The notes: a model not told the origin generated them from the sequence alone. Counted from the first letter of the stretch, positions 53,461 to 62,484 are shown. The stretch: 64,000 bases of DNA from Anaerolineae bacterium (GCA_022843745.1 JALHNB010000017.1:62001-126000); one strand, 5' to 3'. Made by a program: numbers and translations.

Positions 53461-54866
53461 ACCTTCAGCCCACGTTTTAACTCTTCTAACAAATCCTGTG
53501 GCGCATAATCTGAATGGAGATGCAGCAAATCGCAAACTGTTACCGACGCGCGAATGAGTTCGCGCAGATTGATACGATGCTGCGCGAGAGCGCGATAGAC
53601 CATACCGGGCGCTTGATTCACAATGTCCTCATACCGTTCGCGTGGTGGTTGGTAACTATAAGCCAGCGCATGGTAACGCAGGAGCGTTTTGAAAAACTCT
53701 CGAATATCTTTTTCAATAAATCGGTCATCCAGGCGAACCAGATGTGAGGCGGCAAGCCACGTCCCTATTGGCATCCGTTCGGCGCTTTCGGTGAGCGCGA
53801 ACAGAAACAGCAGGTGTGGCTCGGAAGTGTAGGATACGGGATATTCGACACGCATATTATCGGGAATTTCGCGGGCATCAATGCGCCCATTATTCAAGCC
53901 AAGCGCACTGACAATCATCGATTTGAAGAACGAGTCCGCCCGTTCTCGCTGTGACACTCGCAGCAGAGAATAATGTTCGGATTCATCAATCAGGACGGCC
54001 AATCCGCTGTAACCCAGCAGAGTTGCTAACAAACTGATCCCGGTCAGTAAATAGCTGTATTGACGCGCTGTTTCCCCAGCAGCATACAGCCTCGGCGGCT
54101 TCTTCAGGCAGGTTTTCATCTCGCTTTGCGGCTTGGCGTGTCCGCTTAACCAGTGGATGATCTCGTCAAATGCGGATTGACTGGGGCAATCTTGCAGCGC
54201 CAGTAGGGCCGCAGTGAGAGGGCAATCTTTCACCTCACGCGGACATAAATCGGCAAATTGGGTGATGATCGTGGGGTTGTCGAGCGCTTTTTTGAATAAG
54301 GGGAGTAAACCGCGTTGATTGGTATCGGGATAACGCAGCGACGTGACCCACGTTTCATAAATTTTATGGGCTTTGCTGGGAGGCACTTCCACCAGATCAA
54401 GGCTGGCACTGGCGATAACAAAATTTTCACGCAGTCCGCGCCGCGCCGCAAGCTCGATAAAATGGCTCTTGCCGAACCCATAATCTCCGATCACGGCCAG
54501 CACATCCCCGCTGCGTTCGCGACTGCGAGTAAGGGCGCGATCCAGCGTTACGCGCTCGGCTTCCAGGCCAATCGTGAGCATTTCAGCATCCTGCACCGGC
54601 ACTATCCCGATCCGCAGCGCTTCAAGTGTCTGACGTGCGCGAAATTGATCCACTTCTAATATCGGCACACGTGGAGGTGCAGGTTGTTCGGCGGCATTAT
54701 CTCGCAGCGCGGCAACCGACTCCGCATTAAACTCTTTTGCTGGCAGGCGAAAACGTCGTCCAGAATCGAACAGTACCTCCCATTCGAAACCGCCCATATA
54801 AGTTTTGAGCAGCTTGCCAGCACCAAATTGGGGATGATAGACCGTTTGCGACTCCACTGGCGGCAC
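53457..54866 (-). CDS. BrxC/BrxD-like P-loop ATPase with N-terminal Tudor/UvrD-C-like module
   Basis: 469 residues, GTG start. Residues about 8-42 (VYHPQFGAGKLLKTYMGG, then VLFDSGRRFRLP) match the small beta-barrel found at the UvrD C-terminus and in CarD-like proteins, often a polymerase- or nucleic-acid-contact module. Then an AAA+-type domain of the BrxC/BrxD (DUF2791) kind: Walker A GDYGFGKS at 127-134, Walker B LAVLIDE at 289-295, and a YTSEPHLLFLFALT sensor-like strand. It begins two bases after the previous gene and ends overlapping the helicase start. Fusion of the barrel to this ATPase is unusual to my knowledge. Confidence 0.8.
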   Translation of the reverse strand: MPPVESQTVYHPQFGAGKLLKTYMGGFEWEVLFDSGRRFRLPAKEFNAESVAALRDNAAEQPAPPRVPILEVDQFRARQTLEALRIGIVPVQDAEMLTIGLEAERVTLDRALTRSRERSGDVLAVIGDYGFGKSHFIELAARRGLRENFVIASASLDLVEVPPSKAHKIYETWVTSLRYPDTNQRGLLPLFKKALDNPTIITQFADLCPREVKDCPLTAALLALQDCPSQSAFDEIIHWLSGHAKPQSEMKTCLKKPPRLYAAGETARQYSYLLTGISLLATLLGYSGLAVLIDESEHYSLLRVSQRERADSFFKSMIVSALGLNNGRIDAREIPDNMRVEYPVSYTSEPHLLFLFALTESAERMPIGTWLAASHLVRLDDRFIEKDIREFFKTLLRYHALAYSYQPPRERYEDIVNQAPGMVYRALAQHRINLRELIRASVTVCDLLHLHSDYAPQDLLEELKRGLKV

Positions 54867-54868
54867 TC

Positions 54869-56167
54869 CTAATAGGGACTTTGCTGTTCGTCAGCCAGCC
54901 GTTGAAGCGCATCGCTCTGCCCCTTGATAAGCGCATCGGCATATTCCATCGTAATCACAACTTCGCCTTCTTCCTTCTGGCGAAACCATTCCATAACCAG
55001 CGCTTTCACAAACAGGCGGCGGTGGCTGACCGCCAGATATGAGTTGCGGGCGGCTTGTGATAGCACACGGATATTTTCCGTTTGTATATCCCTGTTTAGA
55101 GTGGCATCATATGCCAGCTCAAAAATTGGCAGCAAGCGGTAACTGATCTGCTCCAATAACTCCTCATCGGGTACATCAAGATATTCGAGATTAATTTGCG
55201 GGCTGAACGGATTGGCGCGGGAAAAATAGTTTGCAGCCTGAATACGCTGCTGTAGAGCAGGGTATTTGGGGACAACTGTATGCAGAAAATCCGGCGGCAC
55301 AGCGTACATAAACAGCGCACCAGGAAGTTCTTCACGACAGCGATCAATCACTTCACGCAAATTATCGGTTGCCGTTTTCTCGGCCTTGCCGCCGATGCTC
55401 AACATGCGATCTCCTTCGTCAAACAGCAGCGCTAGTCCGGTGTATCCCATCGCGCGTACAGCCTGACACAATGATCGCAGCATCTTAAAAGCATTATTTT
55501 TATTGATTTTCTCTGTAACGCCAATTGAACGCAGATCGCGCATGTCTTCCGCTGTGACTTCCTCGCCATGCAGCCAGCGTTCGAGCGATTCCACACGGCG
55601 TTCTTGCCCACGCAGCAGCGCATTAAAATAGCTCTGAATCGCTTTATGAAAACTCAAGCTGTCCACAGAGGTCGTTTCAAGGGTGTGCAGAAAAGCCCGC
55701 ACCTCTGGGATGCCTTCTGCTTCAGTATCCTCCAGGTCAAAACCATGCGGATGAACCAAACGGCGCAGCGTACCTTCCAGGAAACGGGCTAACCCTCGTT
55801 CGTCCTGACTAAGGCCGCCCAGTTCGTGCCAGATCAACGACGAAGCAACCGCAGCATACACCCGCCGCTGGTCGTCGTAGGGGCTTTCCCTGGGGCTGAG
55901 ATCGACTTTGCTGACAGCAAAATTGCGCTGCCATGCACGGTCACGCACACAGTAAAGAAAATGCGATTTTCCGCTGCCATAATCGCCTACAACCAGTTTG
56001 AAAACCGCACCACCATCGGCAAGATAACTGCCGAGATAATGTGTATCAATGGCATTCAGCAGCGACTCGTTACCGACATTGTAGTAACTAACTCCTTTTG
56101 ACATTGGCGTGCCGGATTGCCCCAAAGTTTCGATAATCTGCCGTGCGAGATGTGGTTCAGGCAGCAT
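54869..56167 (-). CDS. BREX-type ATP-binding protein, BrxD-like (DUF2791)
   Basis: 432 residues, the length of BrxD proteins. N-terminus typical of the family; Walker A GDYGSGKS at 61-68, Walker B LALLFDE at 245-251, and a conserved LPGALFMYAVPPDFLHTVVP region. The ATG has an AAGGAG site inside the end of the upstream gene (gap three bases). In BREX type 2, BrxD is encoded beside a BrxHI helicase, as here; but the methyltransferase, PglZ phosphatase and kinase of that system are missing. Predicted soluble ATPase. Confidence 0.85.
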   Translation of the reverse strand: MLPEPHLARQIIETLGQSGTPMSKGVSYYNVGNESLLNAIDTHYLGSYLADGGAVFKLVVGDYGSGKSHFLYCVRDRAWQRNFAVSKVDLSPRESPYDDQRRVYAAVASSLIWHELGGLSQDERGLARFLEGTLRRLVHPHGFDLEDTEAEGIPEVRAFLHTLETTSVDSLSFHKAIQSYFNALLRGQERRVESLERWLHGEEVTAEDMRDLRSIGVTEKINKNNAFKMLRSLCQAVRAMGYTGLALLFDEGDRMLSIGGKAEKTATDNLREVIDRCREELPGALFMYAVPPDFLHTVVPKYPALQQRIQAANYFSRANPFSPQINLEYLDVPDEELLEQISYRLLPIFELAYDATLNRDIQTENIRVLSQAARNSYLAVSHRRLFVKALVMEWFRQKEEGEVVITMEYADALIKGQSDALQRLADEQQSPY

Positions 56168-56170
56168 GTC

Positions 56171-57202
56171 CTACTCCTTTACAAACTCAACATCAGCGAT
56201 ATAGCGCCCATCATAAGGGGTGTCCCCTTCGACAACCCACATACTTTTAGTCGGGCTGTCCGTCTGCGATTTACCGGCGACGTGCGCTTTGACCACCTGT
56301 CCGTTGTGGCCAAGGCGCTGCTGATTGGCAAACTCATAGAAATCGTAAATGAATTGGGCGCGGCTGTAGTCCGTAAAGGTGCGTTTACTCGGTTCGCTGG
56401 CAAATGCGCGTCCTTGCCGAATCATCACCAATTCGATATAACAATCCACGATATTTACTCGTGTGCTGCTATTTCGCCTGTACTGCGCCATCTTATATGC
56501 GTCGTAGAATTGGGCAATCCAGGCTTGACCATCCTGGTTTCGGCCAGTAATCGCTTTTGAGGCGCTCAGATAAGCTTTCGTAGCAGCGTCAACCGTAATA
56601 GGTGCGCGAGGTACGACAATATCCTTACCATAGCGCAGTGTGACAAACCGTGCGGCAAAATTTGCTTCCAGCTCAAAACGCTCAATTTCAAATTTTGGTG
56701 CGCGTCCACCAATACTGATGCCTTGTTCAGCCAGCGCTGTCCGCAGCCGTTGACCGAATTCGTCACCCAGCGCACGCTGCGCCACTTCTAATTCTTCCCT
56801 CAATTCGGGAAGAAGATCGAGGATATCCTGTTGTTTTGCAGTTTGCAGTTGAGCAATCGCTTTATCCAACCGTACCACGTCGGCTGGTTCGCTCCGCAGA
56901 GCAACAGCCGCGTCCTTGAGCGCACCAGTCAGTGCTGCCAGAGATTTTATTTCGCGGCGCAGATCAGGCAGCAGAGGGTCTATCGTTTCTTCTTTAAGAC
57001 GTAATTGGGCGAACACTTCCTGCGCTCTGGTGACATCCGCACCTGTATTCTGTAGGCTGTAATCTGCCAACGCTTTCTGAGTCTTGCTTTGTACATTGGT
57101 TATCGTTTTTAGGGATGCCAGTAAAGCCGCCGCCATTTTTTGCTGTTGGAGATAACTTTCACGCAGTATATCAAGCTGGCTAATGATCGTTTCGTTAGGC
57201 AT
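56171..57202 (-). CDS. Coiled-coil protein of unknown family, first gene of ATPase-helicase operon
   Basis: 343 residues from the ATG at 57202; an upstream TTG would add 16 residues. The first ~170 residues are strongly helical with heptad-like spacing (ISQLDILRESYLQQQKMAAALLASL in part, later TAKQQDILDLLPELREELEV). A mixed C-terminal region follows with FELEANFAARFVTLRYGKD, a KAYLSASKAI helix and a last beta-rich part (KSMWVVEGDTPYDGRYIADV). No nuclease, protease or transmembrane motif is visible and I recognise no family. Its fixed place ahead of two BrxC/BrxD-like ATPases suggests it is the sensor, adaptor or effector-recruiting part. Confidence 0.72.
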   Translation of the reverse strand: MPNETIISQLDILRESYLQQQKMAAALLASLKTITNVQSKTQKALADYSLQNTGADVTRAQEVFAQLRLKEETIDPLLPDLRREIKSLAALTGALKDAAVALRSEPADVVRLDKAIAQLQTAKQQDILDLLPELREELEVAQRALGDEFGQRLRTALAEQGISIGGRAPKFEIERFELEANFAARFVTLRYGKDIVVPRAPITVDAATKAYLSASKAITGRNQDGQAWIAQFYDAYKMAQYRRNSSTRVNIVDCYIELVMIRQGRAFASEPSKRTFTDYSRAQFIYDFYEFANQQRLGHNGQVVKAHVAGKSQTDSPTKSMWVVEGDTPYDGRYIADVEFVKE

Positions 57203-57386
57203 ATTTTTGCACGTAGGGGTCTTGTTGGTCAAAGATACATATTGTAACAAGTGGCATGGAAATTGACCAATTGGTAACTAAACCAATTATGCCAATTATA
57301 TCAATACCCTTAATATCTTCGTACACGCAAACACGCAGTATTCCTAAGCATCAAGGCCAAAATTCACACGCTTGCCTTCGAACGCC

Positions 57387-58049
57387 TTATAAAACGCCGT
57401 ATTCCTGAAACACTTTTTGGATGCTTGCACCTTGACTGAGCAGATCACGCACGATATTTTCAGCCGAAACTTTTTCGAACGCTTTCGCAATCGCCTGATC
57501 TTCGATAGCTTGCGGGATCACCACGCAGCCATCGAGATCGGCCATAATCAGATCGCCATCGTTGACGGTGATATCGCCGATTTTCACAGGCTCATGGATC
57601 GTTACGACATCCAGCCGTCCGCGCGAGTCAGCAGGTGATAAGCCGAGCGCAAAAACCGGGAAACGCATCTCAATGATTTTGGCGGCATCGCGCGAAAGAC
57701 CGTCAATCAGCACGCCGCGTCCACCTTTGGCCTGTGCGCTGGTGCTGAGGAGTTCGCCCCAGAGTGCAGCTTTTGTCGAGCCTTGCGTGGCGCATACGAC
57801 GATATTTCCCGGCTTAATCTCGTCCAGCAGTTGCAGTTCCAGCTTAAAAGGCTCTTTGGGAACGGCGTGTACTTCAACCGTCGCCATTGTCGAGGCGCGT
57901 CCGGCCATTTTCGCTTCGGGGAACAGCGGGCGTATATCGTAGCGCAGCACTTGATTCATGTATCCGAGATTATCAAGAACATCGGCGATCACGGCTGAGT
58001 ATAATTTTTCTTCGATATTTGCGTAATATTCGGTGCTGAATTTATTCAC
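57387..58049 (-). CDS. RraA family protein (HMG/CHA aldolase-like)
   Basis: 220 residues from a GTG with AAAGGA upstream; the region before it is not conserved-looking. The RraA fold landmarks are visible: AVIADVLDNLG near the start, AGRASTM, ATQGSTKAALWGELLSTSAQ, GVLIDGLSRD and the metal/substrate region DGDLIMADLDGCVVIP. Members with the aldolase residues cleave 4-hydroxy-4-methyl-2-oxoglutarate-type keto acids; others bind RNase E. The locus (MlrC, DapA-like, SDR, dehydratase) favours keto-acid metabolism. Confidence 0.88.
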   Translation of the reverse strand: MNKFSTEYYANIEEKLYSAVIADVLDNLGYMNQVLRYDIRPLFPEAKMAGRASTMATVEVHAVPKEPFKLELQLLDEIKPGNIVVCATQGSTKAALWGELLSTSAQAKGGRGVLIDGLSRDAAKIIEMRFPVFALGLSPADSRGRLDVVTIHEPVKIGDITVNDGDLIMADLDGCVVIPQAIEDQAIAKAFEKVSAENIVRDLLSQGASIQKVFQEYGVL

Positions 58050-58084
58050 GAGATGTCCTTTATTGATTCGTCTGATAAAACCTG

Positions 58085-59545
58085 TTAAGAATCTAATGGA
58101 AATAAGGGGCGGCGTAGCTTGCGGTATGGAAACCCAGCGAGATTCGCCGCGCACAGGCCGGGTGTGTCAACTTCGATAATCTCGGCAGCGATGGGTTCAT
58201 ACGCCCCGCGAAAAGCGATGGTCGATTTGACGACGATAATTTTTTGAACGTCTGGGATAATACCCTGGCTGCGAAGCTGTTCGAGATCGCCGGGTGGTGT
58301 CTTTTTCTCGGTCAAAAGTAGCGTTATCCCACCACAGCGCAGCCGCGCACAACGCCCCATATTAACCGCCTGCCCGTAAATATTGGAGAAGTGATCTTTG
58401 CCGCTGGTGGTAAAGCGCCCATCGGTTAAATTTTCGACGATGCCCTGCACACGCACGGGTTCACCATGCCAATCATCGACTTTACCGCCGACTATAATGT
58501 CAATTTCTGTGCCGATTCCGGCTGTTACCGCCTGCGCAACGGCCTGCGGATCAGCCAGCACTACTACCGCATCCTGTGCATCGGCGGCGATCAGTGCGCG
58601 TAACAAGATCGTTCCGTCGCCGGGGCTGCCACCGCCGATATTATCGCCAATATCCGCCAGAATGACCGGAAATTTTTCCGCTGAAACTGCGCGGCGCACG
58701 GCCTCATCAACTTGTAGACCCGAATCGCGTGCGGCTTCACGATATTCCCAGGCGAGATCAGCTAATTCCTGCACCATTTGCTCGGCTAATTGCGCATCGT
58801 TGTCTGTGGTAACGAGGATGCTTATCCCAGCGTCAGGAATATCACTGTAGGCAAAACCGCCCATGATACTGATATTTAGTACACACGAGTTTCGCTTTAA
58901 TTCGGCGGCGCGTTCATGTAAAGTACGCAACGGCAGACGCGACGTGCCTGTCGCCAGCGCGTTCAGCAGGATGCCGGGTCGCGCTAATACCCGGACAGGA
59001 ACGACACTTTTTTCGATGATCCTGCTCAACAAATCAGCCGCTTCCAGGCCGCGCTCAAACGTATCGAGGTGCGGATTCTGATTAAACGCGATCAGCGCAT
59101 CGGCAGCGTTGACCATTTTTTCCGTCAGGCTGCCGTGCATATCCAGTACAGATACCACCGGGCAAGCTACTACAGCCCGGACTTGCTCCAGAATTTCGCC
59201 TTCGCAATCATCCTGATCTTCAGCAACCATCGCGCCATGCAGCACCAACAGCACACCATCAACAGGCGCAGACTCGCGCAAAAGGCTTATCAGGTGATCG
59301 AGCAGATGATGATAAGTGTCAGCCGTGACAAGTCCGCTGGGCATCGCCGCAGCATAGAGCAGCGGAACTGCCTCATATCCGGCATTTTCAATACCTTCCA
59401 GCACACCGCCCATTGAACTGTGAGTATCACGCCAACGCTGAGGAATCGCATCACCTTCTTCCTGGCTAAACGCTTCCAGCGAAGTCAGCATCGGCGCAAA
59501 AGTATTCGTTTCGTGGACAACGCCGCCAATTGCAATATATCTCAT
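58085..59545 (-). CDS. M81 family metallopeptidase (MlrC-like)
   Basis: 486 residues. The family is named from microcystinase C (MlrC), a zinc enzyme, although most environmental members have unknown substrates. Landmarks: IGGVVHETNTFAP at the start, HGAMVAEDQDDCEGE, VSVLDMHGSLTEKM, FNQNPHLDTFERG, DIGDNIGGGSPGDGT. Upstream of RraA on the same strand with a 35-base gap. M81 genes often occur in sugar-acid or amino-acid catabolic loci, so peptidase activity here is not certain. Confidence 0.88.
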   Translation of the reverse strand: MRYIAIGGVVHETNTFAPMLTSLEAFSQEEGDAIPQRWRDTHSSMGGVLEGIENAGYEAVPLLYAAAMPSGLVTADTYHHLLDHLISLLRESAPVDGVLLVLHGAMVAEDQDDCEGEILEQVRAVVACPVVSVLDMHGSLTEKMVNAADALIAFNQNPHLDTFERGLEAADLLSRIIEKSVVPVRVLARPGILLNALATGTSRLPLRTLHERAAELKRNSCVLNISIMGGFAYSDIPDAGISILVTTDNDAQLAEQMVQELADLAWEYREAARDSGLQVDEAVRRAVSAEKFPVILADIGDNIGGGSPGDGTILLRALIAADAQDAVVVLADPQAVAQAVTAGIGTEIDIIVGGKVDDWHGEPVRVQGIVENLTDGRFTTSGKDHFSNIYGQAVNMGRCARLRCGGITLLLTEKKTPPGDLEQLRSQGIIPDVQKIIVVKSTIAFRGAYEPIAAEIIEVDTPGLCAANLAGFPYRKLRRPLFPLDS

Positions 59546-59658
59546 TATTTTCACTTATCAGCAGACATGGAAATTCGTTTCTTAGTGTAGCGTGTGGCAT
59601 TCTCGTCTACAATATGCGCTAATTATTCTTTTTCATATCATCCATTTTGAGGTGCTTG

Positions 59659-60564
59659 ATGAGTCAAGATCAACCTTGGCGCGGCATTTTTGTGATTGTC
59701 GTCACGCCGTTCACGGATACTTATGAGCTAGACGAAGCCAGCCTGCGAAAAGAGATTCGCTTCTGCATCGAAGCCGGGGCGCATGGTTTGGTTGGGCCAG
59801 CCAACGCCAGTGAGTTTCCGCTGCTCTCCGACGACGAACGCAAACGCTGGCTGGAAATCGTCGTTTCAGAGACGGGCGGACAAATCCCAGTCGTTGCGAC
59901 TACCACGTCCGGTCACGCGCTTCCAGCAGTCGCGCTCAGTCGTTTTGCCGAGCAGATCGGCGCGGACGGCATTATGTCGATGCCACCCCATATCGTTCAT
60001 GTTGACGCGGCAGGCTGTTTCGATTACTACACTGCCCTTTCCAAAGCTGTCAATATTCCTATCTGTATTCAGAATTATCCCGCCCCGGTGGGTACGCCGA
60101 TGAGTTCCGCGATGCTGGGGCGCATGTGCCGCGAACTGGATCACGTCGATTATATTAAAGAAGAGACGCTGCCGGAACCACGCCAGATCAGCGAGACACT
60201 GGCAGCGGCAGGCGATTCCTGCAAAGGCGTTTTTGGCGGACAAGGCGGCATCTATTTTCTCGACGAATATAAGCGCGGCAGCACAGGCAATATGCCCGCG
60301 TGTCAGGCCACCGATGTGCAGGTCGCCATCTGGGACAAGCTGGAAGCAGGCGATAAAGAGGGCGCACGAAAATTATTTAACCAGATACTACCGCTGATTA
60401 ATTACGAGCGTCTGTATGGCATCGCAGTTTATAAAGAGGTGTTGTATCGCCGAGGCATCTTCGCGACCAATCTTTCTCGCTATCCCGGCATGTATCTGGA
60501 CAAACAGGATTGCGCCGAACTGGATGTGATTATGCGCGATGTCGAACCACTGTTCACGGTATAG
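59659..60564 (+). CDS. Dihydrodipicolinate synthase/N-acetylneuraminate lyase family protein
   Basis: 301 residues from the ATG with GAGGTG upstream. Schiff-base lysine K167 in YIKEETLPEP. The usual catalytic tyrosine position is glutamine (Q138, in CIQNYPAP), as in the paralogue at 12006. It shares KEVLYRRGIF with the paralogue's KEMLRRRGAI region, so both belong to one divergent subgroup. First gene of a plus-strand trio with an SDR and an enolase-superfamily dehydratase, forming a likely pathway: oxidise sugar to acid, dehydrate, cleave. Confidence 0.87.
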   Translation: MSQDQPWRGIFVIVVTPFTDTYELDEASLRKEIRFCIEAGAHGLVGPANASEFPLLSDDERKRWLEIVVSETGGQIPVVATTTSGHALPAVALSRFAEQIGADGIMSMPPHIVHVDAAGCFDYYTALSKAVNIPICIQNYPAPVGTPMSSAMLGRMCRELDHVDYIKEETLPEPRQISETLAAAGDSCKGVFGGQGGIYFLDEYKRGSTGNMPACQATDVQVAIWDKLEAGDKEGARKLFNQILPLINYERLYGIAVYKEVLYRRGIFATNLSRYPGMYLDKQDCAELDVIMRDVEPLFTV

Positions 60565-60567
60565 TCG

Positions 60568-61323
60568 ATGAAACTCGAAGGTAAAGTTGCCATTGTAACT
60601 GGCTCGACACGCGGCATCGGCGAAGGGATCGTGCGCGGATTAGCCGCAGCAGGCGCATCTGTGATCGTCTCGGGCATTGACATAGGCGATGGGCAGCGCG
60701 TTGCCCAGGAAATCGGCGGAAAAGCGCGATTCGTAGCGGCGGATATGCGAAGTGCTGAAGACTGCAATCGCCTGATTCAAGCGGCTGTGGATGAGTTTGG
60801 CCGCCTCGATATTCTGGTCAACAACGCGGGCATTTTTCCGTCTGTGCCTTTCGCCGATATGACACCGGAAATATGGGATGAGATTTTTGCCGTGAATGTG
60901 CGCGGCGTTTTTCAGTGCTGCCAGCCCACTATTCCGATCATGCAGCGGCAAGGCGGCGGTAATATCATCAATATCGGCTCGACGCTGGCCCATAACGCGC
61001 GGATTGAACGTCTGGCGTATGCCGCGTCAAAAGCCGCGCTGTTGAGCATGACTCGCACTCTGGCGCGCGCGTATCTTCAGGATAAAATTCGCGTCAACTG
61101 GATCACGGTGGGTTGGGTCGCCAGTCCCGGCGAAATCGAACTGCGGAACGAACTGCTCGGCGAAGGTGGCGAGGCATGGCTCGATGAAAAGTCACGCGCT
61201 GCGCCACTGGGACGGCTGGAAACGCCGGAGGACATAGCGGCAGGTGTTGTGTTTCTGGCTTCGGACGACGCGAGTCACATCACAGGCTGCGAACTCAATA
61301 TTTCCGGCGGCCTCTTGATTTAA
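60568..61323 (+). CDS. Short-chain dehydrogenase/reductase (SDR)
   Basis: 251 residues, classical SDR. TGSTRGIGEG cofactor motif, NNAG (about residue 88), catalytic serine in NIGSTLAHN, and Y-x-x-x-K as YAASK. C-terminal ITGCELNISGG is typical. NAD(P)-dependent oxidation of a sugar or sugar alcohol is likely. Starts four bases after the lyase stop and is followed by the dehydratase after 24 bases. Confidence 0.94.
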   Translation: MKLEGKVAIVTGSTRGIGEGIVRGLAAAGASVIVSGIDIGDGQRVAQEIGGKARFVAADMRSAEDCNRLIQAAVDEFGRLDILVNNAGIFPSVPFADMTPEIWDEIFAVNVRGVFQCCQPTIPIMQRQGGGNIINIGSTLAHNARIERLAYAASKAALLSMTRTLARAYLQDKIRVNWITVGWVASPGEIELRNELLGEGGEAWLDEKSRAAPLGRLETPEDIAAGVVFLASDDASHITGCELNISGGLLI

Positions 61324-61347
61324 TTACTTCACTTAAGGCATGACTTC

Positions 61348-62484
61348 ATGAAAATGACTGAACTTAAAACATTTGTGGTGGGCAATCCCTGGAAAAATTG
61401 GGTGTTCGTCAAGGTCTACACTGACGAAGGCATTTACGGTCTCGGCGAAGCGACGGGCAGCCTGAGCGCAAAGCCGGACGAGGCGCAGGTTCAGGAATTA
61501 GGGCGATTTTTGATGGGCGAAGACCCGCGCAATCCCGAATACATCTGGCAAAAGATGTACAAAGGCATGTACCTGAACGTCAATGTTGCCATGAGCGCGA
61601 TTGAAGTCGCCTGCTGGGATATTCTGGGCAAAAGCCTCAATGTTCCGGTTTGGCAGCTTCTTGGCGGCAAGCAGCGACCACGCCTGCGTGTCTATGCGAA
61701 CGGCTGGTATCAAGGCCCACGCGATCCGGCATTTTTCGCAGATGAAGCCGCAAAAGTCAAAAGCATGGGCTACACAGCGCTCAAATTTGATCCGTTCGGT
61801 TCGGCGTATCGCTTTTTTGACTCCAGCGAGGAACGGCTTTCGCTGGCGATTATCCGCGCGGTGCGGGATGCTGTCGGCGACGATGTGGATTTGCTGATCG
61901 AAGGGCATGACCGTTTCAGCGTCTCGACGGCGATTCGCATCGGCAAGCAGCTTGAGGAATTTCGCCCGATGTGGTTTGAAACGCCCGTGATGTCCACCGA
62001 CATTGCCGCGACAGTCGAAGTCGCCCGCGCGATAAATGTGCCTGTCGCGACGGGGGAGCGTTTCCACAGCATCTCCCAGGTCGCCGATCTCGTCTCGCAC
62101 CGCGTCGTCGATATTGTGCAGCCGGAAACGCTGAATATCGGCGGCATATCTGGCGCAAAAAAGGCCGCAGCGATTGCTGAAGCGAGTGAGGCCTTCGTCG
62201 CGCTGCATCAGGCGCAGAGTCCGCTGACTACTGCCGTCAACATTCACCTCCACACAAGCATCCCCAACTTTCTGATTCACGAGTGTTTCGATGATTTTCT
62301 CGTTCCCTGGGCGCATGAGGTTGTACGGGGTGTCCCGCGTGTGCAGGATGGCTACCTCGAACCCAACGACGCGCCCGGCCTGGGCGTTGAACTGGACGAG
62401 TTGGAAATGGCGAAATACCCGTTCGGTCAGGATTATTTTTTACGCTTGTTCGAGGATGGTTGGGAACGGCGAGATCGGAAGTAA
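61348..62484 (+). CDS. Mandelate racemase/muconate lactonizing family dehydratase
   Basis: 378 residues, enolase superfamily, D-galactonate dehydratase-like. Capping domain with GLGEATGS, barrel with LLIEGHDRFS, WFETPV, VATGER and the histidine in VALHQAQSPL. It would dehydrate an aldonic acid to a 2-keto-3-deoxy acid, which the DapA-family enzyme two genes upstream could cleave (inference). Related to, but clearly different from, the dehydratase at 35020. Confidence 0.9.
   Translation: MKMTELKTFVVGNPWKNWVFVKVYTDEGIYGLGEATGSLSAKPDEAQVQELGRFLMGEDPRNPEYIWQKMYKGMYLNVNVAMSAIEVACWDILGKSLNVPVWQLLGGKQRPRLRVYANGWYQGPRDPAFFADEAAKVKSMGYTALKFDPFGSAYRFFDSSEERLSLAIIRAVRDAVGDDVDLLIEGHDRFSVSTAIRIGKQLEEFRPMWFETPVMSTDIAATVEVARAINVPVATGERFHSISQVADLVSHRVVDIVQPETLNIGGISGAKKAAAIAEASEAFVALHQAQSPLTTAVNIHLHTSIPNFLIHECFDDFLVPWAHEVVRGVPRVQDGYLEPNDAPGLGVELDELEMAKYPFGQDYFLRLFEDGWERRDRK

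Noticed and set aside
51403-57202. A complete known BREX system
   Set aside because: Only brxD-like and brxHI-like genes are seen; no PglX methyltransferase, PglZ, BrxL or PglW is in the window.
61498-62316. 272-residue minus-strand reading frame
   Set aside because: Antisense to the second enolase-superfamily dehydratase; no motif and no ribosome site.
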